A model generated the notes under the pieces. It was given only the letters and a program-made list of their open reading frames with translations. It ran no database searches and was not told where the DNA came from. A DNA stretch of 34,797 bases, from positions 1-34,797 of the forward strand of contig CAZOEL010000073.1 in NCBI GenBank assembly GCA_964578835.1, in the 5' to 3' direction. The position numbers and the translations under genes were made by a program. This DNA comes from CAZOEL01 sp964578835 (GTDB taxonomy: Bacteria > Desulfobacterota > Syntrophobacteria > Syntrophobacterales > Syntrophobacteraceae). Below, in pieces: positions 1 to 11,417 of the stretch (its first letter is position 1; every line of letters starts with the position of its first letter).

Positions 1-900
1 TTATCGCCATAGCCCAAAGTCACCTTGAGGTTCGGATCGATGCTCCCTTCGGGATCGACATCCTCATCATCTTCCTTGTCCGGGTCGGGCGGGGTGGGCG
101 GAGGATCCGGCTTCGTATCGGGACCATCCTCGCTGTAGCCCATTGCGGCAAGGCATGCGTTGGTATTACGCTCGTGGGCCAGCACGGCGGCAAGAAAAAG
201 ATCGTGGCTGGACTCATAGGCGGATATCCTGTCCGCCAAGGTCTTGTCTACCGTGTCGTTTATCTCCTTTGCGTAATTGTAAAAGTTCATGAACGTATCG
301 TAGATGTCCACAGGCAGCTTCAAAATGCCGGGGAATTTGCTCAGCATCGGGAACTTCGCCTTTAGGGCGTTGTCTGTGAGCTGCAGTATCGTGCCTTTGC
401 TCAAGTCCAGAGTGTAGCCCAGAGAATTGAAGTTTCCATCATTGGCGTACTTTTCAGCCTTGAGCCCACTTTCCGACACGGAAGTGAGCACCCCTTTCAT
501 CAAATTCATGAGGTTCGTCAGCTCTTTTACCGCGGCCACATAATCAGCGCTTCCGTTCCCATACTTGTAGGCCAGCTCTGCCTGCGCCGAAAGCATCTTG
601 CTCGGCAGCTGGAGCCCCTGCTTGGTCAAGCTCGATAGAGTCAGGGTCGCCTTGGCGCCGATCAATGCGCCTTTGGAAAGCGCATAGCCTATTTCCGCGT
701 TGGTGAACTGACTCAGAGCGTCCCAGGAGAATTGCCACGCGCTGAAGGCGCTGTTCACATTGTTCAGGCTCTTCCAGCACTTGTCGAAGGCCTTCGCCCA
801 CGCTTCGCAATACTTGTCCGGCACTTCATTGAAGCGGTAGAGCCTTTCCCTGTTGAACGGATAGGTCGGTGGGGGAATGCCGATCGTTCCGGCGTCCCAA
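1..900 (-). other. Helical region and acidic Pro-rich linker of the giant protein
   Basis: After the last Ig repeat the composition changes to amphipathic helices (around CEAWAKAFDKCW, YALSKGALIGAKATLTLSSL, YDTFMNFYNYAKEI). A low-complexity Asp/Pro/Glu linker follows at about 45-125, and then SIDPNLKV...GYG, which resembles the DPN-x-K-x-G motif seen at the start of further domains in very large secreted proteins. The protein therefore probably continues well past the window. No function can be given. Confidence 0.5.
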
Positions 901-3900
901 ATCAGATTGATCGTCACGTGAGAGGGGCTGTCGGAGGAAGACGCCGCAAGGAGCGTCTCGGGCTGCAATTCCTGCGGCTCCGCCGGAAGCGCCAGGGCTG
1001 AGCCCAGCACAAAGTCCCGCGCCGCCACGCTGCTCTCGGGAATGTCGATTTCCGCTTCTACGGGTTCAAAGCCCTGCCCCTGCACGGTGATTCGTTGCGC
1101 CCCGGAAGGAAGCGGACCCAGCTCAAAGGAGCCGTCATGCCTCGTGTAGGTTCTTGCGAGCGGATTTCCCGCCTCATCCAGGAGCGCAACTTCCATATTC
1201 GCCAGAGGCTTGCCGCTGAGCTCCGCCGTCGTCTTTCCGGCCACGCTTCCGCCTGTTGTCGTGAGGACTGCGTCGACCGTCTGACTCGTTGCAAGGCTGG
1301 TATTGATGCGCCTCGCAACGAACGGGGCCCTGGTCGTTTCCGTCACCCACACATCGAAGAGCCCTTGGGGCAACGAGTTGATAGCATATTTCCCGTCCGT
1401 ACCGGAATAGAGCGCCTGGGACAGCTCGCCGGTCTGGTCGACAACCCGGATCAAGCCCACCAGGGGATTTCCTTTTTCATCGAGAACCTTTCCCCGTATC
1501 GTTCTGCCGACGGGCAAGTCGACGCTTATCTCCGATTCCGAGCCGGCGATCGTAACAGTCTGCTGAACCGCGCCCAGGCCGTCGGCAAAGACGGTGATCT
1601 CGTAATCCCCCGGAGAAAGACTCCCCAGGCTGCAGACTCCGGTTTCATCGCTCCCGCTGGCAAGCTCCGCTCCGGGGATCTCGATTCCGGACGGCCGGAC
1701 AAGTACCGTTGCGCCCGAAACGGCATCGAGCCCCGACGCAGCCGAGGCCACCTTGACCGTAAGGGTGGCGCTTCCCGCCGCGAGGTCCCCCAAATCCATG
1801 TCGACGTTGGGCGTCACGGCAAGATCGGATGCAACGATGAAGCCGACATCCCCGCTCATGATGAGCAGATCGACCGTCTCCTCCGCAAGAATCAGGAATC
1901 GGAACCTTCCCGAATCGTCCGTGAACGTCTTCTGTACTGCCTTTCCATCCTTGAGGATCGTGACGCCTTGTCCCTTGGCCGGTGTGACGCCGTCCGAGAG
2001 AAGCACTCGTCCAACGAGCTCTGAGGCGTCGAGCGCGATCGTCGCATCGTGAGTCGCATGGCTTTCGTCGATCGTGAATTCCTGACGACCGAGCGACATG
2101 CCTCCTTCGGACAGTGCGAACACATAGGCTCCATCGGGCAGCACCGAGAAGCTGAACGCGCCCGAATCCGATGCGGCGATCGATTCCACCTGCCCATCGT
2201 CTTTGAGCAGGGTCACCTCCATGCCCGACAGAGACGCGCCATTGCTCTTTTGAATCTTACCCGAGATTGTTCCACCCCGGTTAAGCGTGATTTCCACACC
2301 GGAGCCCGGAACCGTCTCCTCGACTTTTGTTGGAAGATAGCCGTACGCCTGCACCCAAAAAGTATGCAAACCGGCGCTCAAGCCCGTGAAAGCGAACTTT
2401 CCGTCGGAACCCGTCATCGGGAAAGAGACGAGGTCATGCTCATCGGATGAAAGGAACGCATTCGCAACGGGAAGTCCCGTACTGCCTTCCGTCACGGTTC
2501 CCGCAAGAGTTTCTCCAACCACCAAAACGACTTCCACGCCGCTAGTCTCGGAGCCGAGCCGGACCTTCACGTCATCGACCTTTCCGGCTCCGTACCCGTC
2601 GGAATCCGCAACAATCTTGTACGTATCGGGACTGAGCCCCCAGACGATATAGGCTCCATCCGCATCGCTCAGCGCGCTTTTTCCCACGCCGGCCCTCGTC
2701 GAGATCGCTCTTACCTCGGCGCCTTCCACCGGATCTCCATCGGGAGTGACAACGCGCCCGCTCACGGCGCCTCCCGCAGAGAGGGAAATGAGCAGGTTGG
2801 TAGTCTCTCCTTCCACGATTGCAGCTATCTGAGGATCGGGAGGAACGAAATCGGAGCTTTCGACGGTCACGGAAACGAGTCCCGCATCGATTCCTTCTAC
2901 GGAGAAGTAACCCTCTTGATCGGTTTTAACCGTAACCACCTGCTCCGTACCCTGATGGGTTACCGTGACGACCGTTCCTTCGATTCCTTCTTCGGTATCC
3001 GAGCGGATCAGCCTTCCGGCCAGATTCCCGCCATAATTGAGGATAACCTTCAAGTTCGAAAGCTGGCCGCTTTCAGGCACGGTGAAGGTCCCCCCTGTCG
3101 CTGCGGTGCGGCCGTCTATATAGATGATGTACTCGCCCGGCGTGACGTCCATGAAGGCGAACGAGCCGTCATACCAGGATTGAGTGAAGAAATACTCGCC
3201 GGTGGTGGTGTTGTGCAAAACGAGAGGAGCTCGACTATAGCCCTCCAATCCTTCCACCACCAGCGTTCCCGTCACGTTCCGATCCGAAAGCAGCGCCATC
3301 TCCCTTCTCACGAGATACATGAGCAGGTCCTGAACTACATTGGTATGCATTCCATACTTCAGGGTTTCGTTGGCCGCCTCGACGAGCGAGCGGATATAGT
3401 CGCCGTAAGAAGGTCCAACTGAAGTTAAAAGACTGGCCCAAGTCTTTTCCCAAAGCGGATGGAGAGGATCGGGACGCACGGCTTCCTCCATCGCCGCCCA
3501 GTCCACCGCATCGGTCGAGTCGCCTTCCTTGACCAGAAGCTCGTAATTTACAATGTAGGTTACGGTGACGACGGAATGGAAAGCGATGCTCTGCTGCTCT
3601 CCCGGCCTCAATACGCCCGCGCTCGCTCGTCCCGAAACGACCGGGATCAGTTGAAGCGTTTCATTTGCATCGCCCTGGCTCTTGCCGTCAGCCCACACCG
3701 GGTGATCGGAGCCTCCCTTGACGATCAACAAAGGCATCGGAAGGTCCGCATCGCCCGTGTTCATCACCTGAACGATTCCCTTGAAAGCCCTGTTCACCCG
3801 CACCTTCTGCGGGAGGAGCAACTGCGCCTCGAGCCTGCCTCCGGTTCCCGTCGTCACTTGGAATGCTCCGGGGAGGACGCTCTCCAAGCCATCCTGAGAG

Positions 3901-6900
3901 ACGACCACATCGTAGTTGCCCACCCCCGCGCCCGAGAGGGCGAAGGTCGCCAGGGCATAGGTCGTGTCCTCGATCAGAGTCGGGTTCGCTTCGATCGTCA
4001 CATTCCCGAGGCGCAGCTTCGCCTTAAGCGTCGAACCGAACTTGCTCCCAAGGAGAGGAATCGTTGCATTGCCCGCATTGGAAGCCTTGCTCAAGCCGAT
4101 CGAATCAAGCTTGAAGGAGGCTTCGGAAAGTGTGACGGAGTAAGCGATGCCGGAAGCGGAAAGAGCTTCCGGATCGATCATTAAATAGACTGTTCTGTCG
4201 CTTGACGGGGCCTGGATGGAGAGCCTTGCGTCGAGATTCCCGGAATCGAGGCTCCTCAAATCGTAATCCAGCGTGGTCGGACCGGAGCCGTAGCCGCAGT
4301 AGAGCCGCAAACGACCTTCCTTGGGATCGGAGACGAGGCTTATGAGCAATTGCTCTCCCGCCGCCTGCTCGATCTTGAGCCATTCCGTTGCGCCCACTCC
4401 CGAGAATGTCCCCATCCGGGCTTCTTCCTTGCTCAGAAGAGCGACTTTGAGCTTTGTTGGAGAAGCGAGAGGGCTCAGGTTATTTTTCGATCTTCTGCCT
4501 TCGAAGATCTCGCCCTTCACATTAGCTCGGACTTTCCATCGCCACGTTCCCTCCGTTCCTCCCGGGATTCTCACTGAAGCTTCGAAAATGGCCGATTCCC
4601 CGGGACCGAGCGTCGCGCTCGAAACGCTCTCGCCCGCAACGATCTCCTTTACTCCCCGAGTCGGAACATCCGCAGCGAGGATGATCCGGTCATGCCAAGA
4701 TCCCGAGGCGAGGGCGCTTCCGATGTTGGAAATCCGCCACCTGATCTTTGCATCCCGACCCGCTTGCGCTTCCGATGGACCTTCCACCCAGTCGACCACC
4801 AGGTCGATGTCTGAATCCATATCCTCGACAAACTCGAAAGCCCCCATGTCCGCGTAAACGTCATCGAGCGGAATGCCCGTATTGGCAGTGCGCGGATCGT
4901 CGTAGCGGGGAGCGCCCATGTAGTCGCTTTCTGGGGCGACCGTAGAGTCGGCGGCATCAATGCAGGGGGATTGGTAGGTCAGCCGGTAATTGGACTGCTC
5001 GCGATTCTTGTAGAGAGGGTCGGTCGAGATGTTGCCGTTTTGTCCGGTGAGATCCGTCGTACTTCTGTAGTTTACGCCCTCATTGGACCAGATGTTGGTG
5101 TAGCGCACCGAGCCCAGGGTCCCGAAATCGAACTGAACGCCAGATTCGAGGCTGTTTGTGGCGATGGAGTTCGCCACATCCAGAACGCCGCCATGGACCA
5201 GAAGGGCGATGCGGTTGTCGTCGAGCGTACAGTTCACGACCTGAACGGCCGCTCCCGGATGAGCGCATATCGCTCGATCTATTCCGGTCAGGATGGAGCT
5301 TTTGATCGTTGCGCTCCCGCCCCAGGCGAGCACGCCGTCGAAGAAGGCCTCCTTCAGAACGGAGCTCGAGATGGCAAGCGTAGAGCTTCCCGTGGTCTTG
5401 ATCATGCCCGTCTGATCCCAATTTCCGCTCGAAGTCCCCGCCCCGTAGCTCAAGATGGCGTGATCGAACGTCGCCGTTCCGTTCTCTATGTTGATCCACT
5501 TCCAATCCCCCGCTGCGGGCGTGGTGGCGTTACCGTCTCCGTTTGTGTCCCCCCCTACGGAATCGTCCTTTATCGATGTGAAATAGACAGGCTCGGCAAC
5601 CGTTCCCTCCACGACCAGATTCCCGCCGGATTGAACGACGATTCCGGCGAGGGAGTCGAACTTCACCAGTGAGCCCTTTTTAATGGTCAAGGTCGCGCCG
5701 CTCGGAACATAGACATCGCTCGTGATGCGGTGCAGGGATGTTCCGATCCATGTTTCACCTCCGGCAAGAGAACCTGAATGGGTGGTCTTGTGGTAGCGCA
5801 AAAGGACATTCTCGTTGATGTTGAGCTGTCCCGTCCCTTGAGGGTGCAAGCTGTTCCAGGAGCCGGGAAGCGGTCTCGAGCCGTCTTCGTCGAGATTCGT
5901 ATCGCCCCCCGCCGAGTCGTCTTCGAGGGCGGTGAAGACGATCGGTTCTTCATCGGCGCCCGAGGCGTCGAGAATTGCGCCGTTTTCTATGATGATTTGT
6001 GTCCCGTTAGCGAATTTCACGACGGCTCCGGGCTCGATTGTCACCGTGATTCCCGAGGCTATGACGACGTCGCCTTCCACGATATGGACAACGTTAGCCG
6101 TCCACGTTTCATCGGCTCCGATGCGGCCCGAATGCCACATGACCGAATTGTTTATCAGAACGCTCCTTACCGCTTCTCCGATGACCGAGCCGGAGGAGTT
6201 CTTGAAAACTGCTCGGAGCTCATACACTCCGTCCGGAACCGTCAGAGTGTCCCAATCCAGGCTTCCCATGGCGCTCGAGCCCGTTCCAAGCGTAAACGAG
6301 GCCCCGGCGCTCGATGCGACGACATCGACGGTGGAGGTGGAAACATCGATAGCCATGCCGATCCAGCGAAGACGCTCGCTGTCATGAAAGAGATCGCTTT
6401 TGGGCTCCAGCCACATGAGAAGGAGAGTGTTTGAAAGGTAAACACTGCCATCCGAGCCGGTCCCGAGACCTCCACTTCCCCCCGCAGCGGCGATTGCGCC
6501 CTCCGGAGCGGCCAGCGTCCCACGGTGGTAAAGAGCGATGCGCCCTCCTCCGCCGCCTCCTGTTCTGATGCCGCCGCCCGCTCCTCCGTTGGCGGTTATT
6601 GCGCCGCCGTCGTTAATGGTTACATTTTGAGCGTTCAGAAGAATCGAGCCTCCCGATCCGCCTCCCTTCTCGTTTGCGCTTCCGGGATTGCCGTTCGAGC
6701 TTATGATGCCGCCCAAAGTGAGGTCACCATCCAAAAGCAAATGAAGGATGCCTCCGCCTGCGCCTCCGACTCCACCGGGTGAGTTATCGGTGTCGCCGCC
6801 TCCCCCGGAGCCGGGATCGGTCGGTACAGTCTCCGAGCCGTAAGCTTCTCCTCCAAAGGCTGAGCCGCTGCCGGCGCCAGCGCCGCCGTAGCCGCCGCCG

Positions 6901-9900
6901 CCCGCCATGCTGGCGGTTGCGCCCCCGCCTCCGGGACCACCCCCCGTTCCCACAGCAGCGCCCGCGTATCCTTCACCGTCGACGCTCATCAATGATCCGG
7001 CTTCTATGATCAGATTCTTCATATGGATCGACATTCCGAATCCGGACCACTCTTCTCCCACATTCTCCGTTTTGTTCTTTATGAAGACTGTGGAGCTTTC
7101 CAAAATGCTCAGATCGTTGTCGATATCGATATCCGCTCCGCCTCCGATCGTGAGCGTCCCGCTGCTTTTTACCGAGAGGGCTCCGTAGCGCGCCGAGGCA
7201 TCATCTTCGAAGGCAAAGTTCTGGTAGATGAAGAGGTGTAAATTCACGAGGGAAGTATCGAAGAAGGCGAAAGTCCCGTCTGCTCCAGAAACGCTTCCCG
7301 TAGCGCCTCCCGCGCTCGATGTGGTGAAGCCGGCGTATTCCTGGCCGTCTTCGTAGTAGACAGCAACCCTTCCACCTGCTCCGCCGCATCCGCTGCCGTT
7401 GCCGTAGCCACCATCGGCGGTGAAAACCCCTGAGCCTTTCAGTATACCGGTTGTGACGTAAAGTGAGCCTCCGGAGCCTCCGCCCTGCTCGCCGACCGTT
7501 CCGCCGCCGCCGTTAGCGCTGATGAGTCCGTCAAGGGTGAGCGTGTTGCGAACGATCAGGCGAAGCGCGCCTCCACCGGAGCCTCCCCGCCCGGCAGGAG
7601 AATTGTCCGTATTGCCCCCTCCACCCGAGCCGAGATCCGTGGGGGTGGATGCCGCGCCGTAGGTGGGACCGACGGATCCCCCACGTGTGCCGCCCAGTCC
7701 GCCGTAGCTGCCTCCACTTCCGGAGTAGGAATTCGCGCCGCTACCTCCGGGCCCCATGCCCGTCCCTGCGACGCCGCCTATATAGCCCTGGGCGTCGGCC
7801 GTGATTTTAGACGTGGAATCCACCGACAGGTCTCCCGCGATGATGGTGGACCCGACTCCTGCCCACTCGCCGTCGACCTGCGCAGTCGTGTTCTTGCTCT
7901 CGAGGATGATGGACGAGCCCGACTCGAGGGTGAGCGTATCCGATATATCGAGAGTCGAGCCGCCTCCGATCGTGAGGGAGCCTCCGTCTCCTATGGTCAG
8001 CGAAGAATAGGAAATTGAAGATCCTTCATCGAAGACCAGTTGCTGCGCAAAAATTTCGAGACGGTTCGAAGCAGTATTGACAAACGCCGCCGTACCGGCG
8101 CTTCCCGCTACGTTGCCGCTTCCTCCATCGGCGGTAGTGGTGGAAAATCCTCCGAAGCTTTGGTGAGCGGCGTAATACACCATGATGCGTCCGCCGCCTC
8201 CACCCGTTCCGCTGCCGTTGCCTGCGCCTCCGATGGCGCTGAAATACCCGGCTCCGGTCAACTTGCCCACGGTGACATAGATCGAGCCGCCCGAGCCGCC
8301 TCCCTGCTCGCTATAGATTCCTGCTCCGCCGTTGGCTGTGATCACGCCGTATAGTGTCAGCGTTTCCGATACGTCGATGCGGATGGCGCCTCCGCCGTTT
8401 CCACCTTGTCCTGCGGGTGAATTGTCGCTGTTGCACCCGCCTCCGGAGCCTAAATCGAGCGGCTCGAGAAGAGAGCCGTAAATGAGCTCAGCTGGAGAGC
8501 CGTATGCCGCCCCGCCCAATCCGCCATAGCTGCCTCCGGCCCCACTCCAGCTTGTTGCCCCGCCGCCTCCGGGTCCCTTGCCGGCCGATCCTCCGCTACC
8601 GCCCGCATAGCCCTGTTCATCGGCCGAGATCTTCGATGAGGCATCGATCTCGATAGCGTTNNNNNNNNNNNNNNNNNNNNNNNNNNNNNNNNNNNNNNNN
8701 NNNNNNNNNNNNNNNNNNNNNNNNNNNNNNNNNNNNNNNNNNNNNNNNNNNNNNNNNNNNCATAGCCCTGTTCATCGGCCGAGATCTTCGATGAGGCATC
8801 GATCTCGATAGCGTTGGCGTTGATGGTCGAGCCGACCCCTTTCCAAGCGCCGTCCACCTGCTCCGCCGTGTTCATGCCCTTGAGGAGAATAGAGGATGCG
8901 CCCGTGATGGAGATCTCTCCTAATATGTCGACCGTCGAGCCGCCTCCTATGATGATCGATCCGCCGTTTTCAACTGTGAGATCACTGTAAGAAATAGTGG
9001 AACCGGAGTCGAATACGAACTTGTGCTTATTGACTATGAAGTGATTTGTTGAAGTGTCGAGAAAAGCGATCGTGCCGTCTTCTCCCGAAGCCGATCCGCT
9101 GGCTCCGCTCACCGTCGATGCGGCAAAGTCCGAGAAAGAGTCTCCATGACCGTAACGGACCATGATGCGCCCGCCTGCGCCACCCGCTCCGCTGCCGTTT
9201 CCAGTCCCTCCGTCGGCTGTGAAGACGCCCTCTCCTAAAAGCGCATCCACTTCGACAAAGATCGAGCCTCCCGAGCCACCCCCTTGCTCGGAGAGAGCCC
9301 CCGCATCTCCGTTAGCCGAGATGACGCCCTCTAATGTGAGGGATCCCAAGACTTTGAGGTGGATGGCCCCGCCGCCGTTGCCGCCCTTTCCCGGGGGAGA
9401 TGTGTCGCTATTGCCTCCTCCTCCCGAGCCCAGATCGGTTGGCTCTAGCGAAGAGCCGTAGCTCGGGCCGCCGGCAACGCCCGCATACGATCCGCCCACT
9501 CCGCCGTAGCCGCCTCCGGCGCTCACACCGTATGTCGCTCCGCCGCCTCCGGGCCCTTTGCCTGCTCCACCGTACCCGCCTTCATAGCCCTGTCCGTCGG
9601 CTGAAAGTCTGGAGCCCGTCTCCACGAAGACATTGCCCGCGTTGATGGTCATCCCTTCGCCTACCCACGCGCCGTCCACCTGCTCCGCCGTGTGCATGCC
9701 CTTGAGGAGGATAGAGGATGCGCCCGTGATGGACAATGTTCCCGATATGTTGACCGTAGATCCGCCACCGATGGTGAGCGTCCCTCCATTTTCGACCGTG
9801 AGAGCATCGTAGACAACCGAAGATTCGGCGTCGAATATGAATTTGTGCGCATTGACCTTGAAATGATTCGTGGATGTTTCGAGAAAGGCAATCGTACCGT

Positions 9901-10780
9901 TCTGGCCTGAGGCAGAGCCGTCGGCGCCGTTCACAGTGGAAGAAGCGAAGCCCGTGAAGGAGTCTCCATGACCGTAATGGAGCATGATGCGACCGCCTCC
10001 GCCACCCGCTCCGCTGCCGTTTCCAGCCCCTCCGTCGGCTGTGAAAACGCCCTCTCCCGTGAGAGTGTCGGCGGCAACGAAGATCGAGCCGCCCGAGCCG
10101 CCCCCTTGCTCGGCAAGATTCCCAGCGCCTCCGTTGGCCGAAATGAAGCCGTCAAGCGCGAGAGATCCCGAAACGATGAGCCGGACGGCTCCGCCGCCGT
10201 TTCCGCCCTTCCCCGGGGGAGATGTGTCGCTATTGCCTCCCCCTCCAGACCCCAAATCCATCGGCTCTAGCGAAGAGCCGTAGCTCGGGCCGCCGGCAAC
10301 GCCCGCATACGATCCGCCCACTCCGCCGTAGCCGCCTCCGGCGCTCACACCGTATGTCGCTCCGCCGCCTCCGGGCCCTTTGCCTGCTCCACCGTACCCG
10401 CCTTCATAGCCCTGTCCGTCGGCCGAGATTTTCGAGTCGGCATCGACCACTATGTCATTGGCGTTTATTGTCACGCCCTTTCCCGCCCACGCGCCCTCAA
10501 TTTGCTCCGCCGTGTTCATGCCCTGCAGCAGAATAGTGGAGGCGCCCGTGACGGTGATGGATGTGGCAACTTCTACAATCGATCCTCCTGCAATGGTGAG
10601 CGTGGCGCCGTTGCTCACGCTCAAGCTGTTTATCCTTATCGGATCGTCATATTTGAGCCAGGATTCATCGGATGTGATGACGACATCACCGGTTGGCTGC
10701 GCATTTGCGATTCTACTATTGAAGAATGCAAAGCACAAAATGAAGCAAAGAAGCGTGATTGACCAGTGTTGCTTTCTCAT
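1..10780 (-). CDS. Giant secreted multidomain repeat protein (3' end beyond window)
   Basis: One reading frame starts at ATG 10780 (AGGGGG six bases upstream) and is open to base 1 with no stop. Frame checks near 8660, 6416, 5939, 3134, 1076 and 5 all agree. The frame changes only across the 100-N gap; collapsing the 55-bp duplicate there restores it, giving about 3541 visible residues. Order: signal peptide; five Gly-rich modules of about 274 residues; two 'ETW..' beta-helix entry segments and a parallel beta-helix ending in the common SPCIDA...D.GAFEF tail; CARDB-like and pre-peptidase-like beta domains; about nine carboxypeptidase-regulatory-like repeats; a helical region; an Asp/Pro-rich linker. 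It is probably a cell-surface or secreted structural or adhesive protein. No enzyme motif was seen, and the anchoring or secretion domain would lie beyond the window. Architecture is confident, role is not. Confidence 0.85.
1050..3270 (-). repeat. About nine carboxypeptidase-regulatory-like Ig repeats
   Basis: Repeats of 70-95 residues share the start G-x-V/I (for example VSGRVVTPDG, ISGKIQKSNG, LVGRVLLSDG, IRGKVLDEKG), a middle D-x-x-G-x-F/Y-x-F/V-x-x-L, and a P/A-G-x-Y/H-x-x-x-V strand. This is the carboxypeptidase-regulatory-like / SdrD B-like pattern. The repeats diverge widely in sequence, unlike the Gly-rich modules. They probably form a rod that extends the protein. Confidence 0.75.
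3300..4830 (-). other. CARDB-like and other beta-sandwich domains of the giant protein
   Basis: From about 4826 downward the sequence DLVVDWVEGP...AGRDAKIRWRISNIG matches the CARDB (adhesion-related, Ig-like) pattern. It is followed by a segment resembling a pre-peptidase C-terminal domain (LKIEQAAGEQLLISL, ending near VYLMIDPE), an IPT-like stretch, and a second short CARDB-like strand set (VQVMNTGDADLPMPLL). Boundaries are approximate. These domains commonly serve as spacers or binding modules in secreted proteins. Confidence 0.5.
4870..6420 (-). other. Right-handed parallel beta-helix region of the giant protein
   Basis: Two similar segments carry ETW-x(n)-V..G-x-x-V-x-I..GATLTI-x-x-G-x-x-V-K-F, each followed by an 'EPI/VYFT' edge and a DDS-x-GGDTN-x-D-G loop. 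After them come short hydrophobic repeats (STLAISSSVL, ATIKSSILT, VQVVNCTL) typical of pectate-lyase-like helices. The region ends with the common finishing motif SPCIDAAD, then MGAPRYDD, then DMGAFEF. No catalytic residues of a polysaccharide lyase can be recognised, so it is more likely a binding or structural helix. Confidence 0.65.
8606..8815. other. Assembly gap (100 N) with duplicated 55-bp flanks
   Basis: Bases 8661-8760 are N. The 55 bases before the gap (8606-8660) are identical to the 55 after it (8761-8815), and both copies read N-A-I-E-I-D in the coding frame. This is what is expected when a de Bruijn assembler with k=55 writes an unresolved overlap as a fixed-length gap. Removing 155 bases keeps the giant frame open and the module spacing near 820 nt. 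Extra unresolved modules cannot be excluded. Confidence 0.9.
9441..9601 (-). repeat. 161-bp perfect direct repeat, copy in module 2
   Basis: This stretch is identical to 10263-10423 and lies 822 nt away. It encodes the Gly-rich part after ADGQGYEGGYGG. Bases just outside both ends differ between copies, so identity is limited to this block. Confidence 0.85.
10263..10423 (-). repeat. 161-bp perfect direct repeat, copy in module 1
   Basis: Partner of 9441-9601, identical base for base and in the same codon phase. Such long identity in a coding repeat suggests recent duplication or gene conversion, or a collapsed assembly. Confidence 0.85.
10700..10780 (-). other. Sec signal peptide of the giant protein
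   Basis: Residues 1-27 have a basic start (MRKQHW), a hydrophobic core rich in Leu, Phe and Ile, and an ANA|Q cleavage site at 27/28. This supports Sec export and a mature chain starting at Gln28. Confidence 0.8.
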
Positions 10781-11417
10781 ATACTTCCCCCTTCTCCAGC
10801 TATTTCATTAAATGCTACAAATATCTTTTTCTATTAGATCAATATCATCCAGATCGAATGTGTATCCTTGTTATCTTTATGTGAAACAAGATAACATGTT
10901 GATAATATTTATTAATTGTGGATTATACGCTTGGGAGGGAAACAAACGATGAAAGCCCCGGTAAGGATCTGCTTCCATAACGTTCGCGAGTAAACGTCTC
11001 ATTTCCGCACCTTTGAAGAGAAATGCGCTTCGGAGATTGGTTGTGCTGTAACGTATTGAAATATGAGACTTCTTGCTATCGCGGTCTAAAGAAGATATAT
11101 TTAAAGCGATTTATTTCTTACTACTGCTTTCGTCCACTTCAGAGCATCAGCGATTGTATAGCAAATGACATAATGAGTTGCAAGAAAAGAGTAATTCTTA
11201 TGTCAATACTATTAATTTGCAGAATCTAATTGTGTTGAGGATATTGCGAGCGGGTGTCTTTCTGCATTTTGGCAAGAGCCATCAGGCATTTTTCTTTTGC
11301 TTTCCGCCTGTAGTGGATATGTAAATGGGAGAGGCGATGGGCAGTGGCGTGAAGTATTGAAAGTCTGCTAAAGGATTTTGAATGGAGGGGAGGGCATCCT
11401 GACCGGGAGAAAACAGA
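10781..11417. other. Intergenic, AT-rich, no gene supported
   Basis: This 637-bp stretch is clearly richer in A/T than its neighbours. Apart from the leader palindrome and -10-like box near 10869-10927 I see no gene with a credible ribosome binding site, no clear terminator for the upstream minus-strand gene, and no repeat. Confidence 0.6.
10869..10927 (-). promoter_or_regulatory. Possible -10 box and leader stem-loop for the giant gene
   Basis: On the minus strand TATAAT lies at 10927-10922, but no good -35 is seen 16-18 bases upstream. Between it and the start codon, 10869-10877 (TGTTATCTT) pairs with 10888-10896 (AAGATAACA) as a perfect 9-bp inverted repeat with a 10-base loop. It could be an operator or a leader stem-loop. 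The surrounding DNA is AT-rich. Confidence 0.35.

Larger units (their letters stand above)
6420..10650 (-). repeat. Five tandem Gly-rich ~274-residue modules
   Basis: Each module starts with a beta-rich stretch (L-T-V-x-N-G-G-x-L-T-I-G-G-G-S-T-V), continues with a conserved segment around AEQVDGAW, then ADGQGY followed by a Gly-rich stretch, then DLGSGGGGN, EQGGGSGGSIFV and GGGGRIM motifs. Approximate module starts are 10650, 9830, 9010, 8025 and 7210. The first two are exactly 822 nt apart at equivalent points, which is 274 codons. Modules 4 and 5 (near 8025 and 7210) are more diverged. The fold is not known to me; a Gly-rich beta-solenoid or stalk is an inference. Confidence 0.75.

Noticed and set aside
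8450..8660. A C-terminus for the giant protein at 8450 (Arg/Pro-rich end)
   Set aside because: It arises only from reading through the 100-N gap in the wrong frame; the correct frame continues to base 1.
1..10780. Many plus- and minus-strand open frames of 60-310 codons, for example 1095-2024 (+), 4321-4857 (+) and 5080-5505 (-)
   Set aside because: They overlap the giant minus-strand gene in other frames, have Arg/Pro/Ser-rich low-information translations, and lack ribosome sites and domains.
11023..11229. 68-codon plus-strand ORF
   Set aside because: It lies in AT-rich intergenic DNA with a poor ribosome site and an unremarkable translation.
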